Below the pieces are notes generated by a model, which saw only the letters and a list, made by a program, of their open reading frames with translations, did not search any database and was not told the origin of the DNA. The position numbers and the translations under genes are program-made. A stretch of DNA of 9,817 bases from contig JACQMZ010000112.1 of assembly GCA_016203345.1 (NCBI GenBank), forward strand, positions 1-9,817, read 5' to 3'. Origin of the DNA: Candidatus Woesearchaeota archaeon. GTDB lineage: Archaea; Nanobdellota; Nanobdellia; Woesearchaeales; ARS49. Positions 1-5,644 of this stretch are shown piece by piece. How positions within the stretch are numbered: position 1 is the first letter of the stretch; every line of letters starts with the position of its first letter.

Positions 1-138
1 AACTGGGTTATAGTAAATCGCACAAATTATGGAAGGGAAAATGTGCGATTTACTATACTAGCGAATCTCGCAAAGTTCCATTATTAACGAGATTCGCTAT
101 TATTCTGTCGCTGCAAGCAGCGGGGTATGAACCCAGTT
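1..138. other. Nested multi-hairpin element, possible structured RNA or mobile-element remnant
   Basis: Seen directly: an outer 9-bp arm pair (AACTGGGTT at 1-9, AACCCAGTT at 130-138) encloses three hairpins. The first is a perfect 16-bp stem (9-24 with 42-57) with a 17-nt loop. The second is a perfect 12-bp stem (59-70 with 88-99), also with a 17-nt loop. The third is a 5-bp stem (109-113 with 118-122) with loop CAAG. Base 9 could belong to either the outer or the first stem. The two large loops share a 6-base complement (ATGGAA at 29-34, TTCCAT at 76-81), which would allow a loop-loop contact. No open frame runs through it. It could be a structured RNA, a recombination site or a miniature mobile element. 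The window starts at its first arm, so it may be cut off. Confidence 0.5.
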
Positions 139-214
139 CGAGCAATCAGAAGAACTTCAGTACTCGTACAAGGCAGCGCTCAAGGAAATTCTGGCGCTGT
201 ACGACGGAAAGTAA
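131..214 (+). pseudogene. Possible C-terminal remnant of a broken gene
   Basis: The frame ending in TAA at 212-214 reads as a coding-like tail: FEQSEELQYSYK followed by AALKEILALYDGK. It is charged, alanine/leucine-rich and probably helical, and unlike random sequence. The frame is closed by TGA at 128-130, immediately before the multi-hairpin element, and no ATG, GTG or TTG lies inside it. It may be the end of a gene interrupted by the 1-138 element. An open frame of this length also arises by chance fairly often, so the call is weak. No family was recognised. Confidence 0.22.
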
Positions 215-218
215 ACAC

Positions 219-226
219 ATTTAAAC
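219..226 (+). promoter_or_regulatory. TATA-like box for the DHODH-like gene
   Basis: ATTTAAAC is centred about 27 nt before the ATG at 249. That is the spacing expected of an archaeal TATA box driving a leaderless or nearly leaderless transcript. It supports 249 as the start rather than the in-frame GTG at 237, which would be only about 15 nt away. Confidence 0.4.
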
Positions 227-248
227 ATGACATGAAGTGGTGTGCACC

Positions 249-1379
249 ATGTCTTGGATTGAACGACGCGCGTTTGCATATTCCCTCCACCACCCCTGGT
301 TTTTCCGATACGTAGTGCGCCCGCAGGCATATCGAAAAGCCAACGGAGATCAAGAACGCGTGCATGACTTGGCGCTCGAAGCACTGGTAGAATACGAGGA
401 CGCTTTGCGCGCCGCAGCAGAAAAGTTCGATTTTCCCGACCTCCACGTGCCCTTCTGCGGGAAAAAAGTCTCTCCTTTTGGCACAGCCGCAGGCCTTGAC
501 AAAAACGGAGAGGCACTTCTTCCATTATCTCACATCTTTGGCTTTATCGAGTGGGGCACAGTCGTGCTGCACGAACGAAAAGGCAACAACAGGCCACGCG
601 TCGCCGTCGACAACAAAAAAGAGGAAATATACAACGCGCAAGGATTCCCGCACAAAGGACTGGCATACGCGTTAGCGAAAGCGCAGGCGTATGCGGCGGC
701 GAACGGAAAAGCAGACCTGATCACCAGCGTCTGCGGCATACCTCCCTCACCTGACAAAATAGACGTCGCATACGAAGAATTGGAAACACTCGTGCGCGCA
801 CTGGAACCTTACTCCTCCGGATTTGTGTGGAATCCTTACTCACCAAACACAGACGCGCTCAAAGCGTTGCGAACTCCAGAGCACTTCCACACAAGCGCAG
901 AACTCATCAGAAAAATAATCGGACAAAAACTTCTCCTTGTCAAAATGGGACCATACGAAACTGAAATGCGAGAGACATGGCTACAACAAATCGCAGCATG
1001 GCTCGAAGGAAGAGGAGATGGCATTGTGGCAGTGAATACCTACATTGTTTCCCGCGACCACATTCCCTGCAGACAGTGGGGCTATCCATCTGCAGGACGC
1101 AGCGGCACAAATCTGCAGGCATACAGACAACGCGCGATCTGCGACGCGCGCTCTATCTTCCCAAAAATATTCATCGCCGCCGCCGGAGGCATCAACTCAG
1201 GCAATGAAGCGTGGAGAGCTATTGAAGCAGGAGCAAATGTACTCGAAGCATACACTCCTTTCACATTCCACGGATTTGGAATCCTGCTTGACTGGGCCAG
1301 AACAATCCAAAAAAATCTGCACAAAAAGGGATACAGAACCCTGAAAGAATACCAATTGAGCAACTTTTATATTCATTAG
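249..1379 (+). CDS. pyrD: Dihydroorotate dehydrogenase-like flavoprotein (class 2 type), diverged
   Basis: This 376-residue protein has the class-2 DHODH layout. An N-terminal helical segment contains QERVHDLALEAL (about 36-47), the usual membrane-docking region of class 2. It is followed by an FMN-binding barrel with AAGLDKNGE (80-88, lysine 85), GTVVLHERKGNNRPR (103-117), NPYSPNT (195-201), VKMGP (231-235), AVNTY (261-265) and AAGGINSG (311-318). Serine 198 aligns with the catalytic serine of class 2; class 1 has cysteine. The known reaction is oxidation of dihydroorotate to orotate in pyrimidine synthesis, with quinone as acceptor. Several substrate or cofactor motifs differ: the usual NRxGFNN reads NAQGFPH (129-135), and the usual YTGF reads YTPF (335-338). 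The natural substrate is therefore uncertain. ATG 249 was chosen over GTG 237 because of the TATA-like box 27 nt upstream. The next gene begins 15 nt after the stop. Confidence 0.85.
   Translation: MSWIERRAFAYSLHHPWFFRYVVRPQAYRKANGDQERVHDLALEALVEYEDALRAAAEKFDFPDLHVPFCGKKVSPFGTAAGLDKNGEALLPLSHIFGFIEWGTVVLHERKGNNRPRVAVDNKKEEIYNAQGFPHKGLAYALAKAQAYAAANGKADLITSVCGIPPSPDKIDVAYEELETLVRALEPYSSGFVWNPYSPNTDALKALRTPEHFHTSAELIRKIIGQKLLLVKMGPYETEMRETWLQQIAAWLEGRGDGIVAVNTYIVSRDHIPCRQWGYPSAGRSGTNLQAYRQRAICDARSIFPKIFIAAAGGINSGNEAWRAIEAGANVLEAYTPFTFHGFGILLDWARTIQKNLHKKGYRTLKEYQLSNFYIH
1365..1372 (+). promoter_or_regulatory. TATA-like box inside the end of the DHODH-like gene
   Basis: TTTTATAT is centred about 26 nt before the ATG at 1395, within the last codons of the upstream gene. 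It could give the methylthiotransferase gene its own leaderless transcript in addition to read-through from upstream. Confidence 0.3.
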
Positions 1380-1394
1380 CCCATTTGACGCACC

Positions 1395-2684
1395 ATGGAG
1401 AACATTTACGTAGAATCCTTTGGATGCTCAGCCAACTACGGCGAAGGAGAAGCCATTAAAGGACTTCTCCACAAATCAAAATTCAATATCCGCGAAAAAA
1501 AAGACGACGCAGACGTCATCGTGCTGAACATCTGCACAGTCAAAGGCACGGCGAATGCGCTGAGGGAAATCCGCAAAACCAAAGAGGCCTTTCCCCACAA
1601 AAAACTCATCGTTGCCGGATGCGTGTCGCGCGACATCATCGACCCTATCAAAGCGCTTGATCCAGACGCGAGCCTGCTGTCCACTCACAACATCCAAGAC
1701 ATCGTGCCGGTCGTAGAAGAAACGCTCAACGCCAACCCTGTCACAGAAATGGCACCACACCCCCAAGTCAAGCTCAGCCTTCCAAAAATCAGACGAAACC
1801 CTGTCGTCGGCATCATCCCCATCAGCAATGGTTGCGACAGTGCATGCACGTTCTGCTCCACCAAACTCATCAAAGGGTGGCACAAGTCATACCCTATCGA
1901 CGCGCTTGTGAACGAAATCAAAAACTGCCTGTCAGATGGTTGCAAGGAAATCTGGCTCACCGGACAAGACACAAGCTGTTACGGCCAAGACATCGGCACA
2001 AACCTTCCCACACTCCTGAAACACCTGTGCGCTGTCGACGGCCAGTTCCACCTCAGACTTGGCATGGCAAACCCAAAACACTTTCCCACATTCCTCAACG
2101 AGCTCATTGAAGCATACCAGAATCAAAAAATGTTCAGGTTCCTCCACATCCCCGTACAGTCAGGCAACAACGACATCCTCAAGGCAATGAAGCGTGAATA
2201 CACCATAGAACAGTTCGAAGACATGGTGACCTGCATCCGCGCCACATACCCTGACCTCACTCTCAGCACAGACATCATCGTGGGCTTCCCAGGCGAAACA
2301 CGAGAACAATTTGTGCAATCGCTTGACTTGATAAAACGACTTCAGTTTGACATCGTGAACATTTCCCGCTTTGCCTCACGTCCAGGAACCCAAGCGGCAA
2401 AAATTGAAGCACAAATCGACGGCAACGAAAAAAAAGAACGCAGCAGAATCATGACCACCATCTGCGAACACGTCGGGTTCGCGCGCAACCAAACATGGAA
2501 GAAATGGGAAGGAGACATCGTCATAGACGAACAAGGCAAAAACAATACGTGGGTTGGACGGAATTATGCATATAAGACCGTGGTTGTACAGGGAGAGTTC
2601 AAGCTCGGCGACAAAGTAAGAGTGAAGATTACTGACATCGCAAATTTTTTCCTGTGGGGAGAAGTTCTCGAGTTCGCGCGCTGA
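1395..2684 (+). CDS. mtaB: tRNA N6-threonylcarbamoyladenosine (t6A37) methylthiotransferase, archaeal type
   Basis: This 429-residue radical-SAM enzyme would add a methylthio group to C2 of t6A at position 37 of ANN-decoding tRNAs, giving ms2t6A. Seen in sequence: an N-terminal MTTase domain (about 1-115) with three cysteines for the auxiliary 4Fe-4S cluster, in FGCSAN (C11), NICTVKG (C47) and AGCVSRD (C76). The radical-SAM core follows, with the CxxxCxxC motif GCDSACTFC (C147, C151, C154). Family motifs WLTGQDTSCYG (187-197), HIPVQSGNNDILKAMKREYT and STDIIVGFPGET are present. A C-terminal TRAM-like segment (about 368-429) probably binds tRNA. The length is normal for archaeal and eukaryotic CDKAL1-like members. 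It lies 15 nt after the DHODH-like gene and may share its transcript or use the internal TATA-like box. The stop codon lies inside a strong hairpin (2661-2706). Assignment to the t6A group rather than MiaB is from overall similarity to archaeal members. Confidence 0.9.
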   Translation: MENIYVESFGCSANYGEGEAIKGLLHKSKFNIREKKDDADVIVLNICTVKGTANALREIRKTKEAFPHKKLIVAGCVSRDIIDPIKALDPDASLLSTHNIQDIVPVVEETLNANPVTEMAPHPQVKLSLPKIRRNPVVGIIPISNGCDSACTFCSTKLIKGWHKSYPIDALVNEIKNCLSDGCKEIWLTGQDTSCYGQDIGTNLPTLLKHLCAVDGQFHLRLGMANPKHFPTFLNELIEAYQNQKMFRFLHIPVQSGNNDILKAMKREYTIEQFEDMVTCIRATYPDLTLSTDIIVGFPGETREQFVQSLDLIKRLQFDIVNISRFASRPGTQAAKIEAQIDGNEKKERSRIMTTICEHVGFARNQTWKKWEGDIVIDEQGKNNTWVGRNYAYKTVVVQGEFKLGDKVRVKITDIANFFLWGEVLEFAR

Positions 2685-2706
2685 AGCGCGCTCACACGAG
2701 AACTTC
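2661..2706 (+). repeat. Hairpin family copy A, overlapping the end of the methylthiotransferase gene
   Basis: A perfect 10-bp outer stem (GAAGTTCTCG 2661-2670 with CGAGAACTTC 2697-2706) surrounds an internal loop and a 6-bp inner stem (GCGCGC 2676-2681 with 2686-2691) closed by a TGAA tetraloop. The internal loop has TTC on the 5' side and TCA on the 3' side, as in the three other copies. The last eight codons and the stop are embedded in it. It could end the transcript or stabilise its 3' end. Confidence 0.7.
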
Positions 2707-2724
2707 TGGAATGATACTATGGAA

Positions 2725-2732
2725 ACTTTTTT
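2725..2732 (+). promoter_or_regulatory. TATA-like box for the NFACT-R gene
   Basis: The A/T-rich stretch CTTTTTTATCG contains a TATA-like core centred about 28 nt before the ATG at 2757. This is consistent with a leaderless transcript that starts after the preceding hairpin. The core is T-rich and degenerate, so confidence is low. Confidence 0.3.
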
Positions 2733-2756
2733 ATCGTCATCTAGTATAACAGGCAC

Positions 2757-3545
2757 ATGGTGCGCGTCGCAATAGACATCCGAAAAACAGTTGAAGAAAA
2801 CGCCGCACACTATTTTGAGCAAGGGAAAAAGGCGAAACGCAAATTGGCAGGCATAGACGCCGCACTTGAACGGTTTCGGACTGAACTTGCCCTGCTCGAT
2901 TCAAAACGACAGCAGGCGCTTGAACAGGCCGCACATCAAACTGCCAAAACAGCACGAAAAAAAGAGTGGTACGAAAAATTTCATTGGTTCCTGTCAAGCG
3001 AAGGATTCCTCTGCATCGGCGGCCGCGACGCCACCACCAACGACATCGTCGTCAAAAAACGCACAGACAAAAACGACCTTGTCTTCCACACTGAATCACC
3101 AGGCAGCCCATTCTTCATCGTGAAAACCCAAGGAAAACAACCCGGCGACGCCACCATAGCGGAAGCTGCGCAAGCAACTGCGTCGTACAGCAGACAATGG
3201 AAAAGCGGCCGCGCCACCGCTGATGTGTACTGGATTCTGCCCGAACAAGTCTCAAAACAAGCACCCACTGGCGAATCCATCGGCCGCGGCGCATTCATGA
3301 TCTACGGAAAAAGAAACTACCACTACCCGCGCATTGAATCCGCAGTCGGACTACTGCCTGACGGCCGAGTCATGGGAGGACCGGTAACTGCTGTCAAAAA
3401 AAATTGTGCCGAGTATGTCAAAGTGATTCCCGGCGACGACAAAACGGCGGCAGCAGCGAAAAAAATAGCGAAAAAAATCCACACAGAAGACATCGACGCC
3501 ATCGTTGCCGCACTCCCTGCGGGCGGCGTGCGCCTCACCACGTAA
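2757..3545 (+). CDS. Stand-alone coiled-coil plus NFACT-R (DUF814) protein, Rqc2/NEMF/RqcH-related
   Basis: This 262-residue protein matches only the C-terminal half of the Rqc2/NEMF/RqcH family. The first residues, DIRKTVEENAAHYFEQGKK (7-25), resemble the segment that begins the middle coiled coil in full-length members. Residues 10-68 are helical and charged. The NFACT-R domain (about 70-190) shows WYEKFHWFLSSEG (71-83), IGGRDATTND (87-96), FHTESPGSPFFIVK (110-123), SYSRQWKSG (143-151) and YWILPEQVSKQAPTGES (158-174), ending in FMIYGKRNYHY (180-190). Full-length family members bind the large ribosomal subunit with a peptidyl-tRNA and are usually far longer. The NFACT-N and helix-hairpin-helix parts are absent here. 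The start sits exactly at the domain boundary with a TATA-like box 28 nt upstream, so this looks like a natural short form and not an annotation error. Binding to RNA or the ribosome is inferred. It overlaps the convergent gene by 11 nt. Confidence 0.8.
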   Translation: MVRVAIDIRKTVEENAAHYFEQGKKAKRKLAGIDAALERFRTELALLDSKRQQALEQAAHQTAKTARKKEWYEKFHWFLSSEGFLCIGGRDATTNDIVVKKRTDKNDLVFHTESPGSPFFIVKTQGKQPGDATIAEAAQATASYSRQWKSGRATADVYWILPEQVSKQAPTGESIGRGAFMIYGKRNYHYPRIESAVGLLPDGRVMGGPVTAVKKNCAEYVKVIPGDDKTAAAAKKIAKKIHTEDIDAIVAALPAGGVRLTT

Positions 3546-5145
3546 CCATGCCATGCGCCTTTTTGAAATTCTTGAAGTGTTGGAAGCAAAGAAATTTGGC
3601 AGCACCCTTCGCACTATCCCTATCAGCGTCTGATGGTCCCCGTTCCTGCACAGGCCTTGGCGCAGAAGCAGGAACAAACGCCTTGAACAAGTCGCCGAAG
3701 CCGCGGCCAATATCACCAAACATCGACCAAGCGCTTGGACCCGACGTTTCCTCCTTTTTCTCCTCTGTCTTCTCCTCTTTCTTCAACTCCTCCTGCTGCT
3801 CAGTCAAGTATTTCTGCAAATCATCACCCAATGCCGCCATCGCAGACTTCAACGAGTCATCAATGCCTGCAAGAAGCGCAAAATCCTCATCTGCCTTCAT
3901 CTTCAAATACTCGTTAATCTGCTTTTGAGTCCACGCATAACTCCGCCACGTAATTTTTGTCTCACCCACATGCAACGGACCCCTATGCTGATACCCTTCA
4001 GACTGAAAAGACATCTGAGGCTTAGTCTTATACTCAAACGTCATCAACAGACAAGAATACACTTCCTTGTTCTCTGGAAAGGCAAGCTTCTGCGCCAGAA
4101 ACTCAATCTCAAGCATACTCCCTTCAAAAGAGCTGATCAGTTCCGCCCTGTTCAAATACGGCGCGGCCGCAGTCAGCTTTTCAATATGCCTGAGATACGG
4201 CTTCACCCATTGAATGTACATGCGGATCACTTCATAATGCTGTCTCAGATAATCAATAGTAAACTTGCGCCGATTTTTCATCTCCAAATACGTCGAATCC
4301 CTCCATGCAAGATATTGCTCCAGCTTTCTGATCATGGCAATTTTCATGTCACGAGGATAACCCCTCGGCTCCACAAGATCATTGATTTCATCACGATTTT
4401 TGGGATGCGTTGAAAAAAACACAGGAGGCAAACTCGCAAACTGCAATTGCTGTGCCATGGAAAACAAGTTCACCGCAGTCCGCTGACCCTGCACAACACC
4501 GTCAACAAGATCAACCCACAAACCCTTCAGCACAGTTTCAGCATCCAAACGCCTCTTCTCATTCCGCTGTTTCTCTGCATCAGTTTCGGCCTTTTCCGGA
4601 ACAAACACGTCCTTGTAAAACCTGTATCTTTCATCCATCCAGCGCAACTCCCGCACGAGAGAAAACAAATCCTTAGTCATCTTGCCAATCGTCGCCAAAT
4701 ACGCAGACACTTTGTCCTGCCCCAAACCAAGCCGCTGAGCCGCGGCGCCATAAAACGTGCTGTGCTCTGACGCGGCAAAAATATCAGTCACTTTATGCAC
4801 AACAGGAAACCCCCAGTCAAACGTGGCATGATTCAAACACCAGAAATAAATCGGCTCAATAGCCTCATGAAAACTCTCGTAAATCGCGTGATACCGCGAA
4901 ATCGGCTTGGGGTACGGCATGCTCACCATCTGGTCACGCTGAACCTCCATCCAGTCCACGTCAGCATCCCACTCCACCTGGTGCAGCATTTTCTCACGGT
5001 CCTCTGGCTTTGCCGCCTTCAAGGAGGCGTTGAACTTTTCCCAGTCCGTGTACTTGTCCTTCTTTTCCTTATCCAGATCCTTCCTGAAAAACCCGTACTT
5101 AACCAACAGAAGCGCGCCTTTGCCTGCATACTCATCCCTGGCCAT
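3535..5145 (-). CDS. Conserved-looking protein of unknown function, 536 residues
   Basis: I do not recognise a characterised family. The protein has 536 residues, no signal peptide and no clear membrane segment, so it is probably cytosolic. Residues 1-180 read like a compact conserved core, with SMPYPKPISRYHAIYESF (75-92), EPIYFWCLNHATFDWGFP (97-114), KVTDIFAASEHSTFYG (118-133) and KVSAYLATIGKMTKDLF (145-161). Residues 185-205 are a charged, helix-prone linker. A long, mostly helical stretch rich in aromatic residues runs to about 415. A lysine/glutamate-rich segment (about 448-467) links to a glycine- and proline-containing tail that ends in a basic, aromatic stretch (about 515-536). ATG 5145 is preceded by GAGG (5150-5153, minus strand) and a TATA-like box about 36 nt upstream. 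It converges on the NFACT-R gene with an 11-nt overlap. My impression is that similar proteins occur in other DPANN genomes; I could not test this. Confidence 0.85.
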   Translation of the reverse strand: MARDEYAGKGALLLVKYGFFRKDLDKEKKDKYTDWEKFNASLKAAKPEDREKMLHQVEWDADVDWMEVQRDQMVSMPYPKPISRYHAIYESFHEAIEPIYFWCLNHATFDWGFPVVHKVTDIFAASEHSTFYGAAAQRLGLGQDKVSAYLATIGKMTKDLFSLVRELRWMDERYRFYKDVFVPEKAETDAEKQRNEKRRLDAETVLKGLWVDLVDGVVQGQRTAVNLFSMAQQLQFASLPPVFFSTHPKNRDEINDLVEPRGYPRDMKIAMIRKLEQYLAWRDSTYLEMKNRRKFTIDYLRQHYEVIRMYIQWVKPYLRHIEKLTAAAPYLNRAELISSFEGSMLEIEFLAQKLAFPENKEVYSCLLMTFEYKTKPQMSFQSEGYQHRGPLHVGETKITWRSYAWTQKQINEYLKMKADEDFALLAGIDDSLKSAMAALGDDLQKYLTEQQEELKKEEKTEEKKEETSGPSAWSMFGDIGRGFGDLFKAFVPASAPRPVQERGPSDADRDSAKGAAKFLCFQHFKNFKKAHGMVTW

Positions 5146-5177
5146 GTATCCTCTTTTTGCACTCGGTCTGCTCCCTG

Positions 5178-5185
5178 CATATAAG
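5178..5185 (-). promoter_or_regulatory. TATA-like box for the 536-residue protein gene
   Basis: On the minus strand this reads CTTATATG, centred about 36 nt before the ATG at 5145. The predicted transcript would have a leader of about 10 nt containing the GAGG ribosome-binding motif at 5150-5153. Hairpin copy B lies about 12 nt further upstream, so it should not be part of this transcript. Confidence 0.4.
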
Positions 5186-5196
5186 AATTTTCCTAC

Positions 5197-5240
5197 GAAT
5201 TTCCCGAGTTCGCGCTCTGAGCGCTCACTCAGGGAAATTC
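5197..5240 (+). repeat. Hairpin family copy B, upstream of the 536-residue protein gene
   Basis: The outer stem is GAATTTCCC (5197-5205) with GGGAAATTC (5232-5240). Inside it are the GAG/CTC stem (5206-5208, 5228-5230), the TTC/TCA internal loop, the inner stem GCGCT/AGCGC (5212-5216, 5220-5224) and a 3-nt loop, with one bulged A at 5231. It sits upstream of the TATA-like box of the minus-strand gene and is not at a gene end. This argues against a role as terminator only. Confidence 0.7.
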
Positions 5241-5407
5241 ACATTTTAAGTCTCATATTTTAGTTTGTCAAAGGCGCGGGCGGACCACTGGTGATCGCTC
5301 GCTCCGCTCGCCACCCGCGCCTATCGGAGCCAGGCTCCTTCGCCTTTGGCTTCTGGCGAGGCCAAAGTTTTTCCCCCATTGATCTTCCACCTGCAAACAA
5401 TTGGTTT
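5241..5407. repeat. Palindrome-rich noncoding stretch with competing stems
   Basis: No credible gene was seen. Several stems compete. One pairs AGGCGCGGG (5272-5280) with 5314-5322. A longer-range one pairs CAAAGGCG (5269-5276) with CGCCTTTG (5341-5348), extended by a wobble and a G-C pair to 5267/5350. A third pairs CTTTGGC (5344-5350) with GCCAAAG (5361-5367) and is followed by TTTTT (5368-5372). There is also the compact palindrome GGAGCCAGGCTCC (5326-5338). The long-range and terminator-like stems share the bases at 5344-5350 and exclude each other, as in an attenuator. No plus-strand gene lies directly upstream, so the role is unknown. Confidence 0.45.
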
Positions 5408-5460
5408 GGAGCTACGCTCCCACCAGTAAACATACTGGTGGAAAACATACTGGTGGAAAA
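5408..5460. repeat. Hairpins and a 15-nt tandem repeat (two units)
   Basis: A short hairpin GGAGC-TAC-GCTCC (5408-5420) is followed by CCACCAGTA (5420-5428). The latter is complementary to TACTGGTGG, which occurs twice, at 5433-5441 and 5448-5456. These lie in two exact tandem copies of ACATACTGGTGGAAA (5430-5444 and 5445-5459). The single upstream arm can therefore pair with either downstream copy, with a 4-nt or a 19-nt loop. The units could be tandem protein-binding sites or a replication-slippage duplication. Positions 5461-5530 show nothing further of note. Confidence 0.6.
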
Positions 5461-5533
5461 TTAAGGTTTCTACTTTACTTCAATTGACGGCCATAGTTAA
5501 AATTCTCCTGCAGTGATTAAGAGTGACCACTGT

Positions 5534-5572
5534 GAATTTTCTTGAGTGAGCATTAGCGAACTCAGAAAATTC
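5534..5572 (-). repeat. Hairpin family copy C, in opposite orientation
   Basis: The outer stem is GAATTTTCT (5534-5542) with AGAAAATTC (5564-5572). The core, read on the minus strand, is GAGTTCGCTAATGCTCACTC. It keeps the GAG/CTC stem and the TTC/TCA internal loop but has a shortened inner stem (GC/GC with a TAAT loop). It lies about 70 nt before the start of the cysteine-rich protein gene, and upstream of that gene's TATA box. Confidence 0.65.
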
Positions 5573-5610
5573 GTACTCACAGGATTGCCAGAAAGGTACG
5601 AATAGCAAAC

Positions 5611-5618
5611 ATTATATA
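5611..5618 (+). promoter_or_regulatory. TATA box for the membrane-anchored cysteine-rich protein gene
   Basis: ATTATATA is centred about 30 nt before the ATG at 5645, giving a near-leaderless transcript. An AGGTGA motif at 5631-5636, 8 nt before the same ATG, resembles a ribosome-binding site but may lie upstream of the transcript start. Both features favour ATG 5645 over the in-frame GTG at 5633. Confidence 0.5.
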
Positions 5619-5644
5619 CACAAAATGCTCAGGTGAGAAATACG

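Noticed and set aside
1..140. tRNA-like reading of the first element (outer arm pair, GTTCGAGC near 136-143)
   Set aside because: The T-loop-like string is not flanked by a pairing stem, and the internal hairpins are far too long for D and anticodon arms.
237..248. GTG start for the DHODH-like gene
   Set aside because: It adds only four residues (MVCT) and lies too close to the TATA-like box at 219-226. ATG 249 fits better.
157..525. Minus-strand open frame of 122 codons
   Set aside because: It lies mostly opposite the DHODH-like gene, matches no family, and the plus-strand gene has clear motifs. It is a shadow frame.
1476..1883. Minus-strand open frame of 135 codons inside the methylthiotransferase gene
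   Set aside because: It is antisense to a strongly supported enzyme domain, has phenylalanine/aspartate-rich composition typical of a shadow frame, and has no motif.
3925..4413. Plus-strand open frame of 162 codons opposite the 536-residue protein gene
   Set aside because: The minus-strand frame is three times longer with natural protein composition, a ribosome-binding motif and a TATA-like box. The plus-strand frame has none of these.
5260..5448. Minus-strand open frame of 62 codons in the long intergenic region
   Set aside because: It runs across the palindromes and into the tandem repeat, and its composition reflects these. No ribosome-binding motif or family signal was seen.
5408..5460. 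CRISPR-like array
   Set aside because: There are only two directly abutting 15-nt units, no spacers and no cas genes.
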